This document shows positions 1 through 6,766 of a DNA stretch of 11,033 bases, piece after piece (the first letter of the stretch is position 1; each line of letters starts with the position of its first letter). Below the pieces are notes generated by a model. That model had not been told where the DNA came from. It saw only the letters and a program-made list of their open reading frames with translations, and made no database searches. Where the stretch lies: the NCBI GenBank assembly GCA_003228965.1, contig QIGP01000260.1, positions 1 to 11,033 on the forward strand, in the 5' to 3' direction. This DNA comes from Gammaproteobacteria bacterium (lineage in GTDB: Bacteria > Pseudomonadota > Gammaproteobacteria > Steroidobacterales > SZUA-146). The position numbers were made by a program, and so were the translations under genes.

Positions 1-3000
1 TGCCAGCTGAGCCCAATGATGGCAGGTGGTAATCCGGCTCTGGACAGCAACGCCAACCCAACTACAGGGCAAACTGATGCGATCAATCTTGGAGATGGCG
101 AGAGCAATCTGACCATCGACGCCGGGTGTTACTACACGGCGGGTCTCGGAGACTACCTGTGGATAGATGAAGATCAGAATGGTATTCAGGGTGACGATGA
201 AGTCGGCGTTCCGGGTATGCCGGTTGAGCTGCTCGACATGAACATGGACCCAACGGGTCTGACTACTGTCACTGGTAACAACGGTGAGTACAGTTTCACT
301 AACCTGGCTCCAGGCGAGTATTTTGTCCAGTTCATGGCGCCAGCTGGCTATGTCTTCACTGAGCAGGGTGTAGGTGGTGACGAAGAGCTTGACAGCAATG
401 CAAATGGTACCGGAAAGACGGGCGTTATCATGCTGAACTCCGGCGAGTTTGATCCCACAATCGATGCGGGTGTTTACTTGCCGCAAGACCCAATGATTGA
501 CATTGAAAAATCAACCAACGGTTTCGATGCGGATGACCCAACCGGTCCGTACATTGCCACAGGTGATGTTGTTACCTGGACTTACACAGTAACTAATACA
601 GGCAACGTCGTTCTTTCAGACATTGTTGTTACCGATACTGAGATTGGAGCGATAAGCTGTCCATTTGCATCACTTGATCCTTCAGACAGTGGTGTGTGTA
701 CTGCAACGGGTATCGCCACCGCTGGTCAGTACATGAATGGCAGTGATGTTGTAGGTACCTCACCTAACGGCACTGAAGTGATAGATAACGATCCGAGTCA
801 CTACTTTGGTTCTAATCCGTCAATCGATATTGAAAAAGCCACTAACGGCGAAGACGCGGATGATCCTACCGGGCCGCTGGTTCCTGTTGGAAATGCCGTT
901 ACCTGGAACTACGTTGTTACCAATACAGGTAATGTGGCGCTTACTAACGTGACCGTGACTGACAGCGATCCTTCAGTTTCAGTTGGCTGTCCTTTGACCG
1001 AATTGCAACCTGCGGGCCAAGGCGTTAGCACTATGACGTGTATGGCCACGGGCACCGCCGTATTAGGTCAATACGAAAACGACAGTAACGTTATGGGTAC
1101 GCCTCCAGTCGGACCGCCTGTAACCGACGACGACCCAAGTCACTATTTCGGCATCGAAGGAAATATAACCATTGAAAAAGCTACCAATGGAATTGATGCC
1201 GATGATCCAAATAGTGGTGACGCACCGCAGGTCACACCGGGTGACCTGGTCATGTGGACTTACCTTGTGACCAATACCGGTAACACTGCGCTGACCAATG
1301 TCGAAGTATCCGATGATCAGGGCGTTGTTGTCACTTGCCCTCTAACCAGCCTTGCCGCAAGTCAGTCAATGACGTGTGAAGGTCAGGGTATGGCAATCGA
1401 CTTGTCATTGCCGGGTCAAAGTGGTGTGGTTCAGGGTGTTTGTGGCATGACGCCAAACTCTAATCTGTACGGCAACATTGGTACGGCTACAGGTGTTACG
1501 CCCACAGAAGAAGTAGTAATGGATAACGATCCAAGTCACTACTGTAACCCGGGTGTGTGCTTCGTTGGAATTGACGCGACGTGTCTGATTCCAATGCCAC
1601 CTACCTCAGATTACGTGTGTGATAAACCAATTGATGTCCTGACCTTTATTTGGGATGGCAACAGCGACGTTCGTATCAAGGCGTACAAAGGTTCTGTCGG
1701 TAGCACTTTGTTGGCCACCATCGACAACATTAGCCCTGGAGAGGAAATTAGCGTCAGTGGCTTTGCGGGGTCGCCAAACGATGTGTACTTCGAAGTCTTC
1801 GACGCCGGGACCAATAACAAGATTGGCGAGTCTAACTTCCACCTGTCTTGTTCTGACAGTGACATGAACGGACCTGAAGACTGTGGCCTGCCACAGGGTA
1901 ATGGTAAGAACGACAGTAACGATCTGATTAATGACTGGCTGCTGGAAGGTATTGTTGATGAGGGCGGTGTGCTGGATTGCTCCCCAACAATTAGCACAGG
2001 CACAGATAGCTGTGAATTCCTGCCGACGCCGGTTAGCTGCGAAACGGTTGACGACGTTGACACGATTACGCTTGTCTACTCAGGTGGTAGCTGTGGCGAT
2101 AGTCAGAATACCCAAGGTAGTAAATTTGAATGTAGTGGCTCTGTTGACGCATCGTCGCCAGCGCTTGTAACTCTTGAAGATGGTGACAGCTTTACCGTCA
2201 GCCCAGGTGAGTCGTTCACCGTTCCGGAGTCAGGTTCTGGCACAGAACTAACACTGTCCAATTCGGGTGGCACGATGTATCTGGATATTCATACGTCGTG
2301 TTCCGTACCGCTGGAACTGGGCGATGTGTATGGTGCAACGTCGTTGCAGCAGATCAACAATCTGGGTAATGGTGCTGACGTGATCTACAGCTACACCGTG
2401 TCGAACACGGGTGATACAGACCTTGTCAGTCTGTCAGCTATTGATGTGCCTTTAGGTCCAGTTTTGGGCTTACCGGACTTCCTGGCTGCAGGCGATTCAG
2501 TAACGGTATACAACAGTGGTTTCGTTGATAGTACGACGACAAACACTGTGACTGTTGATGCAGTAGACTCTGACGGTGCGGTTTGCAGCGCTCAGGATCA
2601 AACTACCGTGACTGTATTGACTCCTCCGCCGTGTCAGGTGGTTGGTGAAGGCATCATTGAAATTAGTCACGAGAAAGTGAAGTGGGAAATCGAAAACACC
2701 GGTGTTTCAACCGCCACGATTGAGAGCGTTACGATTTCATGGCCAGAGGATGTAAACGAAGACCTCCGTGAAGTTAAGCTGGATGGCAAAAAGATCTTCG
2801 ACACGGATGTTGCGGGTGGTTCGGTGACTCTTGATGCCAATGACTGGATTGGTGGATTGTCATTGCGCCAACTTGCTGCCGGCGATGACGCAAAACTCGA
2901 ATTTAAATTCGAGAAACACAATCATGACGACGCCGGCCCGAGTGCTTATTCTATCTCTGTGACCTTTGCAGAAGGTTGTTCGGTAGAGTTTGTAAACGTC

Positions 3001-3384
3001 GGTCAGCCGTTTAGCTGCAACAGACCTCTTGATGAGCTGGTGATGATTTGGAACGGAGCTCAAGATCCGGTTTCAATCAAAGCCTGGAAAGGTGACGTAG
3101 GCAGTGAGCTGCTTTCTGAACAGGCTAACGTAATGCCTGGAACGGAAGTTGCAGTTTCCGGCTACGCCGGCTCACCTAATGATGTCTATTGGGAGATTTT
3201 CTCTAACGATAACAAGATTGGCGAATCCAATTTTCACATGTCGTGCTCTGATAACGATATGGATGGAGCAGAAGACTGTGGTAAAGCCCAGGGTAACGGC
3301 AAAAACAACAGTAGTGGCCTGATTAACGATTGGCTGTTGGAAGGCATGACTGACCAGGATGGCACGTTTGACTGCACGCCGTAG
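1..3384 (+). CDS. Large secreted repeat protein: SdrD B-like, DUF11-like and Cys-rich C-terminal units (5' partial)
   Basis: The frame is open from the left edge, so the start codon and any signal peptide lie outside the window; about 1127 residues are visible. The domain order is: the end of one SdrD B-like module, a complete one starting at the GDYLWIDEDQNG motif (nt 148-480), three DUF11-like beta-sandwich repeats (nt 493-1542), a Cys-containing unit (nt 1618-1980), a region with a YSGGSCGDSQ motif (about nt 2035-2320), another Ig/DUF11-like stretch (about nt 2323-2625), an Asp/Glu-rich beta domain (about nt 2641-2997), and a second copy of the Cys unit (nt 3016-3381). The protein is acidic and rich in Asp, Gly and Thr, as expected for extracellular calcium-binding surface proteins. 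No hydrophobic C-terminal anchor, LPXTG or PEP-CTERM tail is visible. The gene ends with tandem TAG stops and a strong terminator. A role in adhesion or as a matrix protein is inference; the family identity of the repeats is firm. Confidence 0.88.
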   Translation, partial: CQLSPMMAGGNPALDSNANPTTGQTDAINLGDGESNLTIDAGCYYTAGLGDYLWIDEDQNGIQGDDEVGVPGMPVELLDMNMDPTGLTTVTGNNGEYSFTNLAPGEYFVQFMAPAGYVFTEQGVGGDEELDSNANGTGKTGVIMLNSGEFDPTIDAGVYLPQDPMIDIEKSTNGFDADDPTGPYIATGDVVTWTYTVTNTGNVVLSDIVVTDTEIGAISCPFASLDPSDSGVCTATGIATAGQYMNGSDVVGTSPNGTEVIDNDPSHYFGSNPSIDIEKATNGEDADDPTGPLVPVGNAVTWNYVVTNTGNVALTNVTVTDSDPSVSVGCPLTELQPAGQGVSTMTCMATGTAVLGQYENDSNVMGTPPVGPPVTDDDPSHYFGIEGNITIEKATNGIDADDPNSGDAPQVTPGDLVMWTYLVTNTGNTALTNVEVSDDQGVVVTCPLTSLAASQSMTCEGQGMAIDLSLPGQSGVVQGVCGMTPNSNLYGNIGTATGVTPTEEVVMDNDPSHYCNPGVCFVGIDATCLIPMPPTSDYVCDKPIDVLTFIWDGNSDVRIKAYKGSVGSTLLATIDNISPGEEISVSGFAGSPNDVYFEVFDAGTNNKIGESNFHLSCSDSDMNGPEDCGLPQGNGKNDSNDLINDWLLEGIVDEGGVLDCSPTISTGTDSCEFLPTPVSCETVDDVDTITLVYSGGSCGDSQNTQGSKFECSGSVDASSPALVTLEDGDSFTVSPGESFTVPESGSGTELTLSNSGGTMYLDIHTSCSVPLELGDVYGATSLQQINNLGNGADVIYSYTVSNTGDTDLVSLSAIDVPLGPVLGLPDFLAAGDSVTVYNSGFVDSTTTNTVTVDAVDSDGAVCSAQDQTTVTVLTPPPCQVVGEGIIEISHEKVKWEIENTGVSTATIESVTISWPEDVNEDLREVKLDGKKIFDTDVAGGSVTLDANDWIGGLSLRQLAAGDDAKLEFKFEKHNHDDAGPSAYSISVTFAEGCSVEFVNVGQPFSCNRPLDELVMIWNGAQDPVSIKAWKGDVGSELLSEQANVMPGTEVAVSGYAGSPNDVYWEIFSNDNKIGESNFHMSCSDNDMDGAEDCGKAQGNGKNNSSGLINDWLLEGMTDQDGTFDCTP
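493..1542 (+). repeat. Three tandem DUF11-like repeats inside the surface protein
   Basis: Copies run approximately 493-810, 820-1152 and 1162-1542. Each begins with a version of I(D/T)IEK(S/A)TNG followed by DADDP, has a central (V/L)VTNTGN or TVTNTGN motif, and ends with D(N/D)DPSHY. The third copy has a longer insertion before its end and passes directly into a CNPGVC stretch. DUF11 and related Ig-like repeats occur in bacterial and archaeal cell-surface proteins and are structural rather than catalytic. Confidence 0.85.
1618..1980 (+). repeat. C-terminal-type Cys unit, internal copy A
   Basis: This unit begins CDKPIDVLTFIWDG and ends LINDWLLEG followed by a DxxGxxDC pattern. In between are AGSPNDVYFEV, GESNFHLSCSD and EDCGLPQGNGK. 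A second copy closes the protein (3016-3381), with the same motifs in the same order. The conserved Cys residues suggest disulphide bonds in an extracellular domain. I do not know a function for it. Confidence 0.8.
3016..3381 (+). repeat. C-terminal-type Cys unit, terminal copy B
   Basis: The second copy of the unit begins CNRPLDELVMIWNG and contains AGSPNDVYWEI, GESNFHMSCSD, EDCGKAQGNGK and LINDWLLEG, ending DCTP at the stop codon. It forms the extreme C terminus, so it could serve as a sorting or anchoring tail, but that is only inferred from its position and its conservation with copy A. Confidence 0.8.
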
Positions 3385-3419
3385 TAGAAGGCTCTGGTAG
3401 GGGTATATCTGGTTCCGCC

Positions 3420-3480
3420 CGATCACCCGTACCTTACTCTGTTTGACATCGGCAGAGTGGGGTATAGGTGATCGTTTTTT
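3420..3480 (+). terminator. Strong intrinsic terminator of the surface-protein gene
   Basis: A 22-nt arm at 3420-3441 pairs with 3453-3474 around an 11-nt loop. I count one C:A mismatch and three G:U wobbles. A run of six T follows at 3475-3480. The T run is only on the + side, so it ends transcription from the surface-protein gene, whose stop lies 36 bp upstream. The T run overlaps the end of the reverse transcriptase remnant on the other strand. Confidence 0.85.
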
Positions 3481-3679
3481 AGAGTAAGTAACCCTGGGGA
3501 GCACCCCACTTGCCATTCGCTTTCAGAATAAGCGTTAGCAATCGCATGATCTTCCGATCATCGACACGCTGCGCCACTTTGGTCAGCAGAATATCGTGAA
3601 CAACATGGTCGCGAATGCAGGGAATTCCCAGCGCTCGCGTTTTCCCGTTATCTTTGAGAATTCCCCAATCACCGATCGA
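3479..3679 (-). pseudogene. Remnant of a group II intron-type reverse transcriptase
   Basis: The minus-strand frame between stops at 3682-3680 and 3481-3479 encodes 66 residues. These contain ILKDNGKTRALGIPCIRD, matching the 'GK.R.LGIP..RD' block before the palm of group II intron reverse transcriptases. HDILLTKVAQRVDDRKIMRL follows, matching the block after the first catalytic motif (usually FFD.VNHDIL). WGAPQG then matches the GTPQG motif. Roughly 70-80 residues between LGIP and HDIL are missing, including the first catalytic Asp motif, and a shorter piece is missing before APQG. There is no start codon, and the frame ends three residues after the PQG motif (YLL, then stop). It is a dead fragment with internal deletions. 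I recognised it from motifs only, without a database search. Confidence 0.7.
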
Positions 3680-3718
3680 CTAATGACGTTGTAACGGGCC
3701 ATCTTTCGTAAAATACAG

Positions 3719-4816
3719 TTAACTCCGGGCTTTATAGTACGACCTTTCCGAAACGTCGTGCCACGGCTGCACTTCCTCGTAGAAGGCCGTGTAAGAGTCA
3801 TATATTTCCTTAAAGTCGGCATGCCTGGCAGACAGCTCATTGAGCACTTCGGTAGAAATCGACTGCAATTTCTTGAGCACGTCTCGAGGAAACTCACGAA
3901 GTTTGACTCCATGTTGGTCGACAAGCGTGCGTAGAGAACGAGGGTTGTTTCTAGTGTACTCAGCGTGCATGCGAATCGTTGTCGAGTCGCAGGCGAGTTG
4001 AACCACTTCTTTGAGGTCGTCAGGCAGTTGATCGAATGCGTCTTTGTTAACGATGCATTCAAGTGCGGCGTTAGGTTCGTGCCAGCCCGGGTAGTAGTAG
4101 TACTTCGCGGCTTTATAAAAACCAAGCGACAAGTCGTTGTATGGACCGACCCATTCGGTAGCGTCGATGTCGCCTGTTTGAAGCGCAGTGAAAATTTCAC
4201 CCCCGGGTCGATTAACGGAAATGCCGCCGGCGCGCGTAAACACTTCGCCGCCAAGACCCGGGATGCGCATTTTCAGTCCCTTGAGGTCGTCAACCGAGTT
4301 AATTTCCCGGTTAAACCATCCGCCCATTTGCACGCCGGAAAATCCTGCAAGAAACGGTACGAGGTTAAACCGGTCGTATAGTTTGTTATAGTGCGCCTGG
4401 CCACCACCCTGGTACAGCCAGCCACCGTATTCTGTGGCGTTCATGCCAAACGGAACAGCGCCAAATAGCTGAGTAGCCGGTGACTTTCCTTTCCAGTAAT
4501 AGGCGCCTGTGTGGCCAAGTTGGACTGAGCCGCTAGAGACCGCGTCGAATACTTCGAGGGCAGGCACCAGTTCGCCGGCTGCGTACACTTTCACCGTAAT
4601 TCTGCCGCCACTGGCTTTTTCGATGGCTTGGCCAAGATAGTTGGCCCCGGTACCCAAGCCCGGAAACATCGGTGGCCACGAGGTGACCATGTTCCATTTA
4701 AAGTTTTGACCCGAAGCACCAGGCTCACAATTTGTGGTATCTGCCTTGGAGCAGGCGGCAATTGAGGTGGATAGGACGCCCAAACCGACGCCAGCAACAA
4801 AATCTCTGCGCTTCAT
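3719..4816 (-). CDS. TRAP transporter substrate-binding protein, DctP/TakP-like, Tat lipoprotein
   Basis: This 365-residue protein is the usual size for DctP-type extracytoplasmic binding proteins, which capture a carboxylic acid and deliver it to DctQM-type membrane subunits. The TakP-like subgroup (FcbT1-type, COG4663) is recognisable by WNMVTSWPPMFPGLGTGA near residue 41, QMGGWFNREI, LKGLKMRIPGLGGEVF, DIDATEWVGPYND and YYYYPGWHEPNA; the Arg in KMRIPG is in the region that binds the substrate carboxylate. The N terminus MKRRDF followed by a hydrophobic stretch is a twin-arginine signal, and IAAC at 19-22 is a lipobox. Ser at +2 does not give the Asp inner-membrane retention signal. The ATG has AAAGG five bases upstream. 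No dctQ or dctM gene is adjacent, so the membrane partner must be elsewhere. Substrate is unknown; alpha-keto acids are typical of TakP. Confidence 0.93.
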   Translation of the reverse strand: MKRRDFVAGVGLGVLSTSIAACSKADTTNCEPGASGQNFKWNMVTSWPPMFPGLGTGANYLGQAIEKASGGRITVKVYAAGELVPALEVFDAVSSGSVQLGHTGAYYWKGKSPATQLFGAVPFGMNATEYGGWLYQGGGQAHYNKLYDRFNLVPFLAGFSGVQMGGWFNREINSVDDLKGLKMRIPGLGGEVFTRAGGISVNRPGGEIFTALQTGDIDATEWVGPYNDLSLGFYKAAKYYYYPGWHEPNAALECIVNKDAFDQLPDDLKEVVQLACDSTTIRMHAEYTRNNPRSLRTLVDQHGVKLREFPRDVLKKLQSISTEVLNELSARHADFKEIYDSYTAFYEEVQPWHDVSERSYYKARS

Positions 4817-4913
4817 AGTGGCCTTTCTTGCTTGAAAAAGTGAGCGCTAGTTGTAGCAGATGGGGATGTAAATTCCTACCGTTGCGATAATTGGATATTA
4901 AAACCTTGTCCCT

Positions 4914-5319
4914 AATACCAAGCTTTAGTAATTCACCATGAATCCGAGGAGCACCCCCAACCGACATTCGTCGACTGCATTTGTCGGATGAGCTTGCGTA
5001 TTTCTTTATCATAAAGCGGTCGCCCCACGCGCTGGCGACGACTTTTCCAGGTCCAGTACATCCGAAAACCTTCGCGGTGCCAGCGTCCAACCGTATCGGG
5101 ATGCAACGCGTGCAACACGGTCCGCCATCCATGAACATATTTCGAGAACAGGATGCAAAACAAGTGGTCGACAGGTGCTACCCGCGGCCGCCTCACCGAT
5201 GGCGTGAGCATTGTGAGTTGCTGGCGTAGCGTCAAATTCTCCATTATTAATTGACGCCGTGACTTGAATAAAGAATGAACAAAAGCGGCTATGTGGAGAA
5301 AAAATGACATGCCTGCCAT
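4914..5319 (-). pseudogene. Frameshifted, truncated N-terminal part of an rve-type transposase/integrase
   Basis: From the ATG at 5319 (or 5310) the frame contains SLFKSRRQLIMENLTLRQQL, then PDTVGRWHREGFRMYW and RRQRVGRPLYDKEIRKLIRQ. This is the helix-turn-helix N-terminal region of an IS3/IS481-like integrase-core family. Family members continue WGAPRIHGELLKLGI, but here that sequence is in the next frame (GAPRIHGELLKLGI, ending near 4914). One extra G in the run at 4954-4958 explains the shift. After LGI the similarity stops, so the whole DDE catalytic core is missing. Family members are about 330-380 residues and only about 135 are left. It is inactive. Confidence 0.8.
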
Positions 5320-5366
5320 CCCCTATCCCGGATGGAAAATAGCCAAGAATTTCAACACGATTGTAT

Positions 5367-5675
5367 TTACAGGAGGGACAACGAATAGCCAGCTTCCTTT
5401 TGGTGGCGGAAGGCAAGGACGTAAACAGTGTTCATTTTCACATCGTGTCGATACAATGCAACATAGCCAGTATTGCCAAAGGCAATAATTAATTCGCGTA
5501 GCTCGGGCAGATCGTGAAGCGGTCTGCCGATATCCGGATCGGCTTCCAACAAAGCAAATCCGCGAACGATTGCATGACCAGCGCGTTTTGCTGCGTGTGG
5601 ATTTTTCGCAGCCAAGAATTGACGGCACCGCTCAAGACCCAGTGCGGCACCTTCGGTTACAACTACTCGTGACAC
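5367..5675 (-). CDS. ParE/RelE-superfamily toxin
   Basis: This 102-residue protein is the normal size for the RelE/ParE fold. Family blocks are DPDIGRPLHDLPELRELII (about residues 46-64) and GYVALYRHD followed by VYVLAFRHQKEAGY at the C terminus. Members either inhibit DNA gyrase (ParE) or cut mRNA at the ribosome (RelE); the motif set looks more like ParE, but the target cannot be decided here. The start is GTG at 5675-5673, overlapping the antitoxin gene by 13 bp, which indicates translational coupling in one operon. There is no sign of decay. Confidence 0.88.
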   Translation of the reverse strand: MSRVVVTEGAALGLERCRQFLAAKNPHAAKRAGHAIVRGFALLEADPDIGRPLHDLPELRELIIAFGNTGYVALYRHDVKMNTVYVLAFRHQKEAGYSLSLL

Positions 5676-5935
5676 AGAGGAATCTCGGCTTCCTTATCCG
5701 TTCCCCACGTCGTCAACCAATCGCTCAATTCAGTTCCCGTCAAATGACGTCCCGTTTCTTGATACGCTTCCCAAGACGCTAGTGCCTCTTGTTTGAAACT
5801 TTCGCGTGCCTCTTCGCGTTCGACGTAATCGCGAATGGCCTCTCGCATGATCCAATGCGAAGAGCGCTTTCGGCTATCAGCCAAAGTTTGGATCCGATTC
5901 TTGAGATCGTTATCAAGTTTGACTGACGTGGCCAT
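5663..5935 (-). CDS. CopG/ParD-like ribbon-helix-helix antitoxin
   Basis: This is a 90-residue protein. The N-terminal half (ATSVKLDNDLKNRIQTLADS then SSHWIMREAIRDYVE) is a typical ribbon-helix-helix DNA-binding domain. The C-terminal half (about residues 45-90) is acidic and Trp-containing and would wrap the toxin. Such antitoxins neutralise the toxin and repress their own promoter. It is first in the operon and is preceded by a near-perfect palindrome overlapping the promoter. ATG at 5935-5933 is the evident start. Confidence 0.9.
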   Translation of the reverse strand: MATSVKLDNDLKNRIQTLADSRKRSSHWIMREAIRDYVEREEARESFKQEALASWEAYQETGRHLTGTELSDWLTTWGTDKEAEIPLCHE

Positions 5936-5949
5936 GGTAAAATTCTCAT

Positions 5950-5982
5950 TAGTTATAGGTAGTACCTTTAACTACTATAGCA
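5950..5982 (-). promoter_or_regulatory. Toxin-antitoxin promoter with palindromic operator
   Basis: The 12-bp arms at 5950-5961 and 5963-5974 form an inverted repeat around a single central base with one mismatched pair. It lies 15-39 bp upstream of the antitoxin ATG. On the minus strand an extended -10 element, TGCTATAGT, occupies 5982-5974 and touches the palindrome. No good -35 is visible; AGTGAT at 6002-5997 has the right 17-bp spacing but is weak. This arrangement fits autorepression by the ribbon-helix-helix antitoxin, which is known for the family. Confidence 0.65.
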
Positions 5983-6051
5983 CAATCTTTATTCAAATCA
6001 CTAAGTAAAGAAAACGGGGGTTTTTTTAACTTGTCTGTGGCGAGTTCCTAC

Positions 6052-6219
6052 TCAAGCCGCCACCGGCAGGTGGTACAAGCCTCGACAGTGGGATTGCCAT
6101 CGATAATCGTTGAGATTCGCCACATTGCGATCTCGGTCACCGGCTTTCATCGCTGGCGTGACGCCCTCCAACGCGTGGTGAACACGAGTTGAGTTGTAAT
6201 ATTCAGTGATCGCTCGCAG
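6052..6219 (-). pseudogene. C-terminal remnant of a second rve-type transposase
   Basis: An open stretch of 55 codons ends in TGA at 6054-6052. It reads LRAITEYYNSTRVHHALEGV, then TPAMKAGDR and finally YRWQSHCRGLYHLPVAA. The YYN..R.H.(S/A)L.G.TP pattern is the end of the DDE integrase core, and the HCRGL(Y/F)..P(I/V)AA tail is typical of one transposase subgroup. The N-terminal remnant at 4914-5319 belongs to a subgroup with a different C terminus, as I recall it. In addition, this piece lies upstream of that one in their shared direction. The two are therefore most likely from different elements. A stop two codons upstream of the preserved part marks the breakpoint near 6220. Confidence 0.72.
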
Positions 6220-6566
6220 TTTCTACCAGAAATAGACTTTTATCCGAATATTGGACAATTCTTCAATCCCTAAATACTAAGACATCTTTTACTGGTAATA
6301 TATCCAGCCACACAAGTATTATTATCGTCAATTCTTGGCGGTAATTTACCACTTTCATTTGATTTTTGAGTTCGAACTGATACACGATCTCAAAATATAA
6401 ATATATAGGTTAAAAATTCCCGATGATGCCACGATTTTATCGGTCTAGGAGATAATTTATTTTTATTGATTACTTTGAACTAAAAAACCTAAAGAATTAC
6501 TGGTAACTGCAACAAAGTGGGATAATATTTCACAATATGGGTTAAAAGTGGGAAATAGTCACCCAT
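6220..6566. other. AT-rich block with no recognisable gene
   Basis: About 350 bp are markedly richer in A+T than both flanks. I found no convincing coding frame on either strand; the longest pieces are under 45 codons and look like chance. It contains two copies of TTACTGGTAA (6289-6298 and 6497-6506) and a small palindrome GGTAATTTACC (6340-6350). Their meaning is unclear. It may be decayed mobile DNA. Confidence 0.5.
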
Positions 6567-6595
6567 AAAAAACCCCAGCACGATGGCTGGGGTTT
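6567..6595 (-). terminator. Intrinsic terminator of the predicted small RNA
   Basis: On the minus strand the stem CCCCAGC/GCTGGGG (6592-6586 and 6579-6573) closes a 6-nt loop. It is extended by three A:T pairs and followed by TTTTTT (6572-6567). The long T run is on the minus side, so it ends leftward transcription. No protein gene lies upstream in that direction, which points to an RNA gene. Confidence 0.85.
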
Positions 6596-6716
6596 AAAGC
6601 CGTCCTGGCAGTAGGCGATTGAGTAACCAAATGAAACGGGATCATCCATGTCGCATCCTGCGGCTATTAAATCCATTTTTCCGTCTCGACGTACTCACGT
6701 TTCCGAAGAGTACGAC
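6567..6716 (-). ncRNA. Candidate CsrB/RsmZ-family regulatory small RNA (CsrA/RsmA sponge)
   Basis: The predicted transcript is about 150 nt, running leftward from around 6716 to the terminator. It has six GGA motifs (minus strand, at 6704-6702, 6682-6680, 6674-6672, 6658-6656, 6647-6645 and 6605-6603). Several are in the CsrA-preferred form AGGA or ANGGA: ACGGA, AUGGA twice, and AGGA twice. Some sit in hairpin loops: CGC-AGGAU-GCG and GCC-AGGAC-GGC are perfect 3-bp stems, and a 10-bp arm with one mismatch (6708-6717 with 6687-6696) presents UUCGGAAACGU. RNAs of this kind bind many CsrA/RsmA dimers and relieve translational repression. No reading frame of note is present. Promoter, box and terminator are annotated separately. 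The start point is estimated to within about 5 nt and no homology search was possible. Confidence 0.72.
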
Positions 6717-6719
6717 GTT

Positions 6720-6748
6720 ATTATGCTCTAACAAGTATTAAGATTAAT
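6720..6748 (-). promoter_or_regulatory. Putative core promoter of the small RNA
   Basis: CATAAT at 6725-6720 on the minus strand is a good -10 element. ATTAAT at 6748-6743, spaced 17 bp, is a poor -35. A weak -35 is what one expects for a promoter that needs an activator such as GacA/UvrY bound upstream. Confidence 0.5.
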
Positions 6749-6766
6749 CCGGCAGATTGCTACAAT
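6738..6766 (+). promoter_or_regulatory. Putative dtd promoter
   Basis: TTAAGA (6738-6743), a 17-bp spacer and TACAAT (6761-6766) form a plausible sigma-70 promoter facing dtd. Transcription would begin near 6773, inside the GacA-like palindrome. It overlaps the small RNA promoter on the opposite strand, so the two would interfere or be co-regulated. It is based on consensus match only. Confidence 0.4.

Noticed and set aside
493..1542. Regular repeats as a CRISPR array or tandem satellite
   Set aside because: Period is over 300 bp, copies are diverged, and they encode conserved protein repeats in one frame.
3583..4254. A 223-codon minus-strand frame overlapping dctP
   Set aside because: It is a shifted frame of dctP; only its tail overlaps the reverse transcriptase remnant, which is itself in a third frame.
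4914..6219. One transposase gene split by insertion of the toxin-antitoxin operon
   Set aside because: The pieces are in the wrong order for that and their ends match different subgroups as I recall them.
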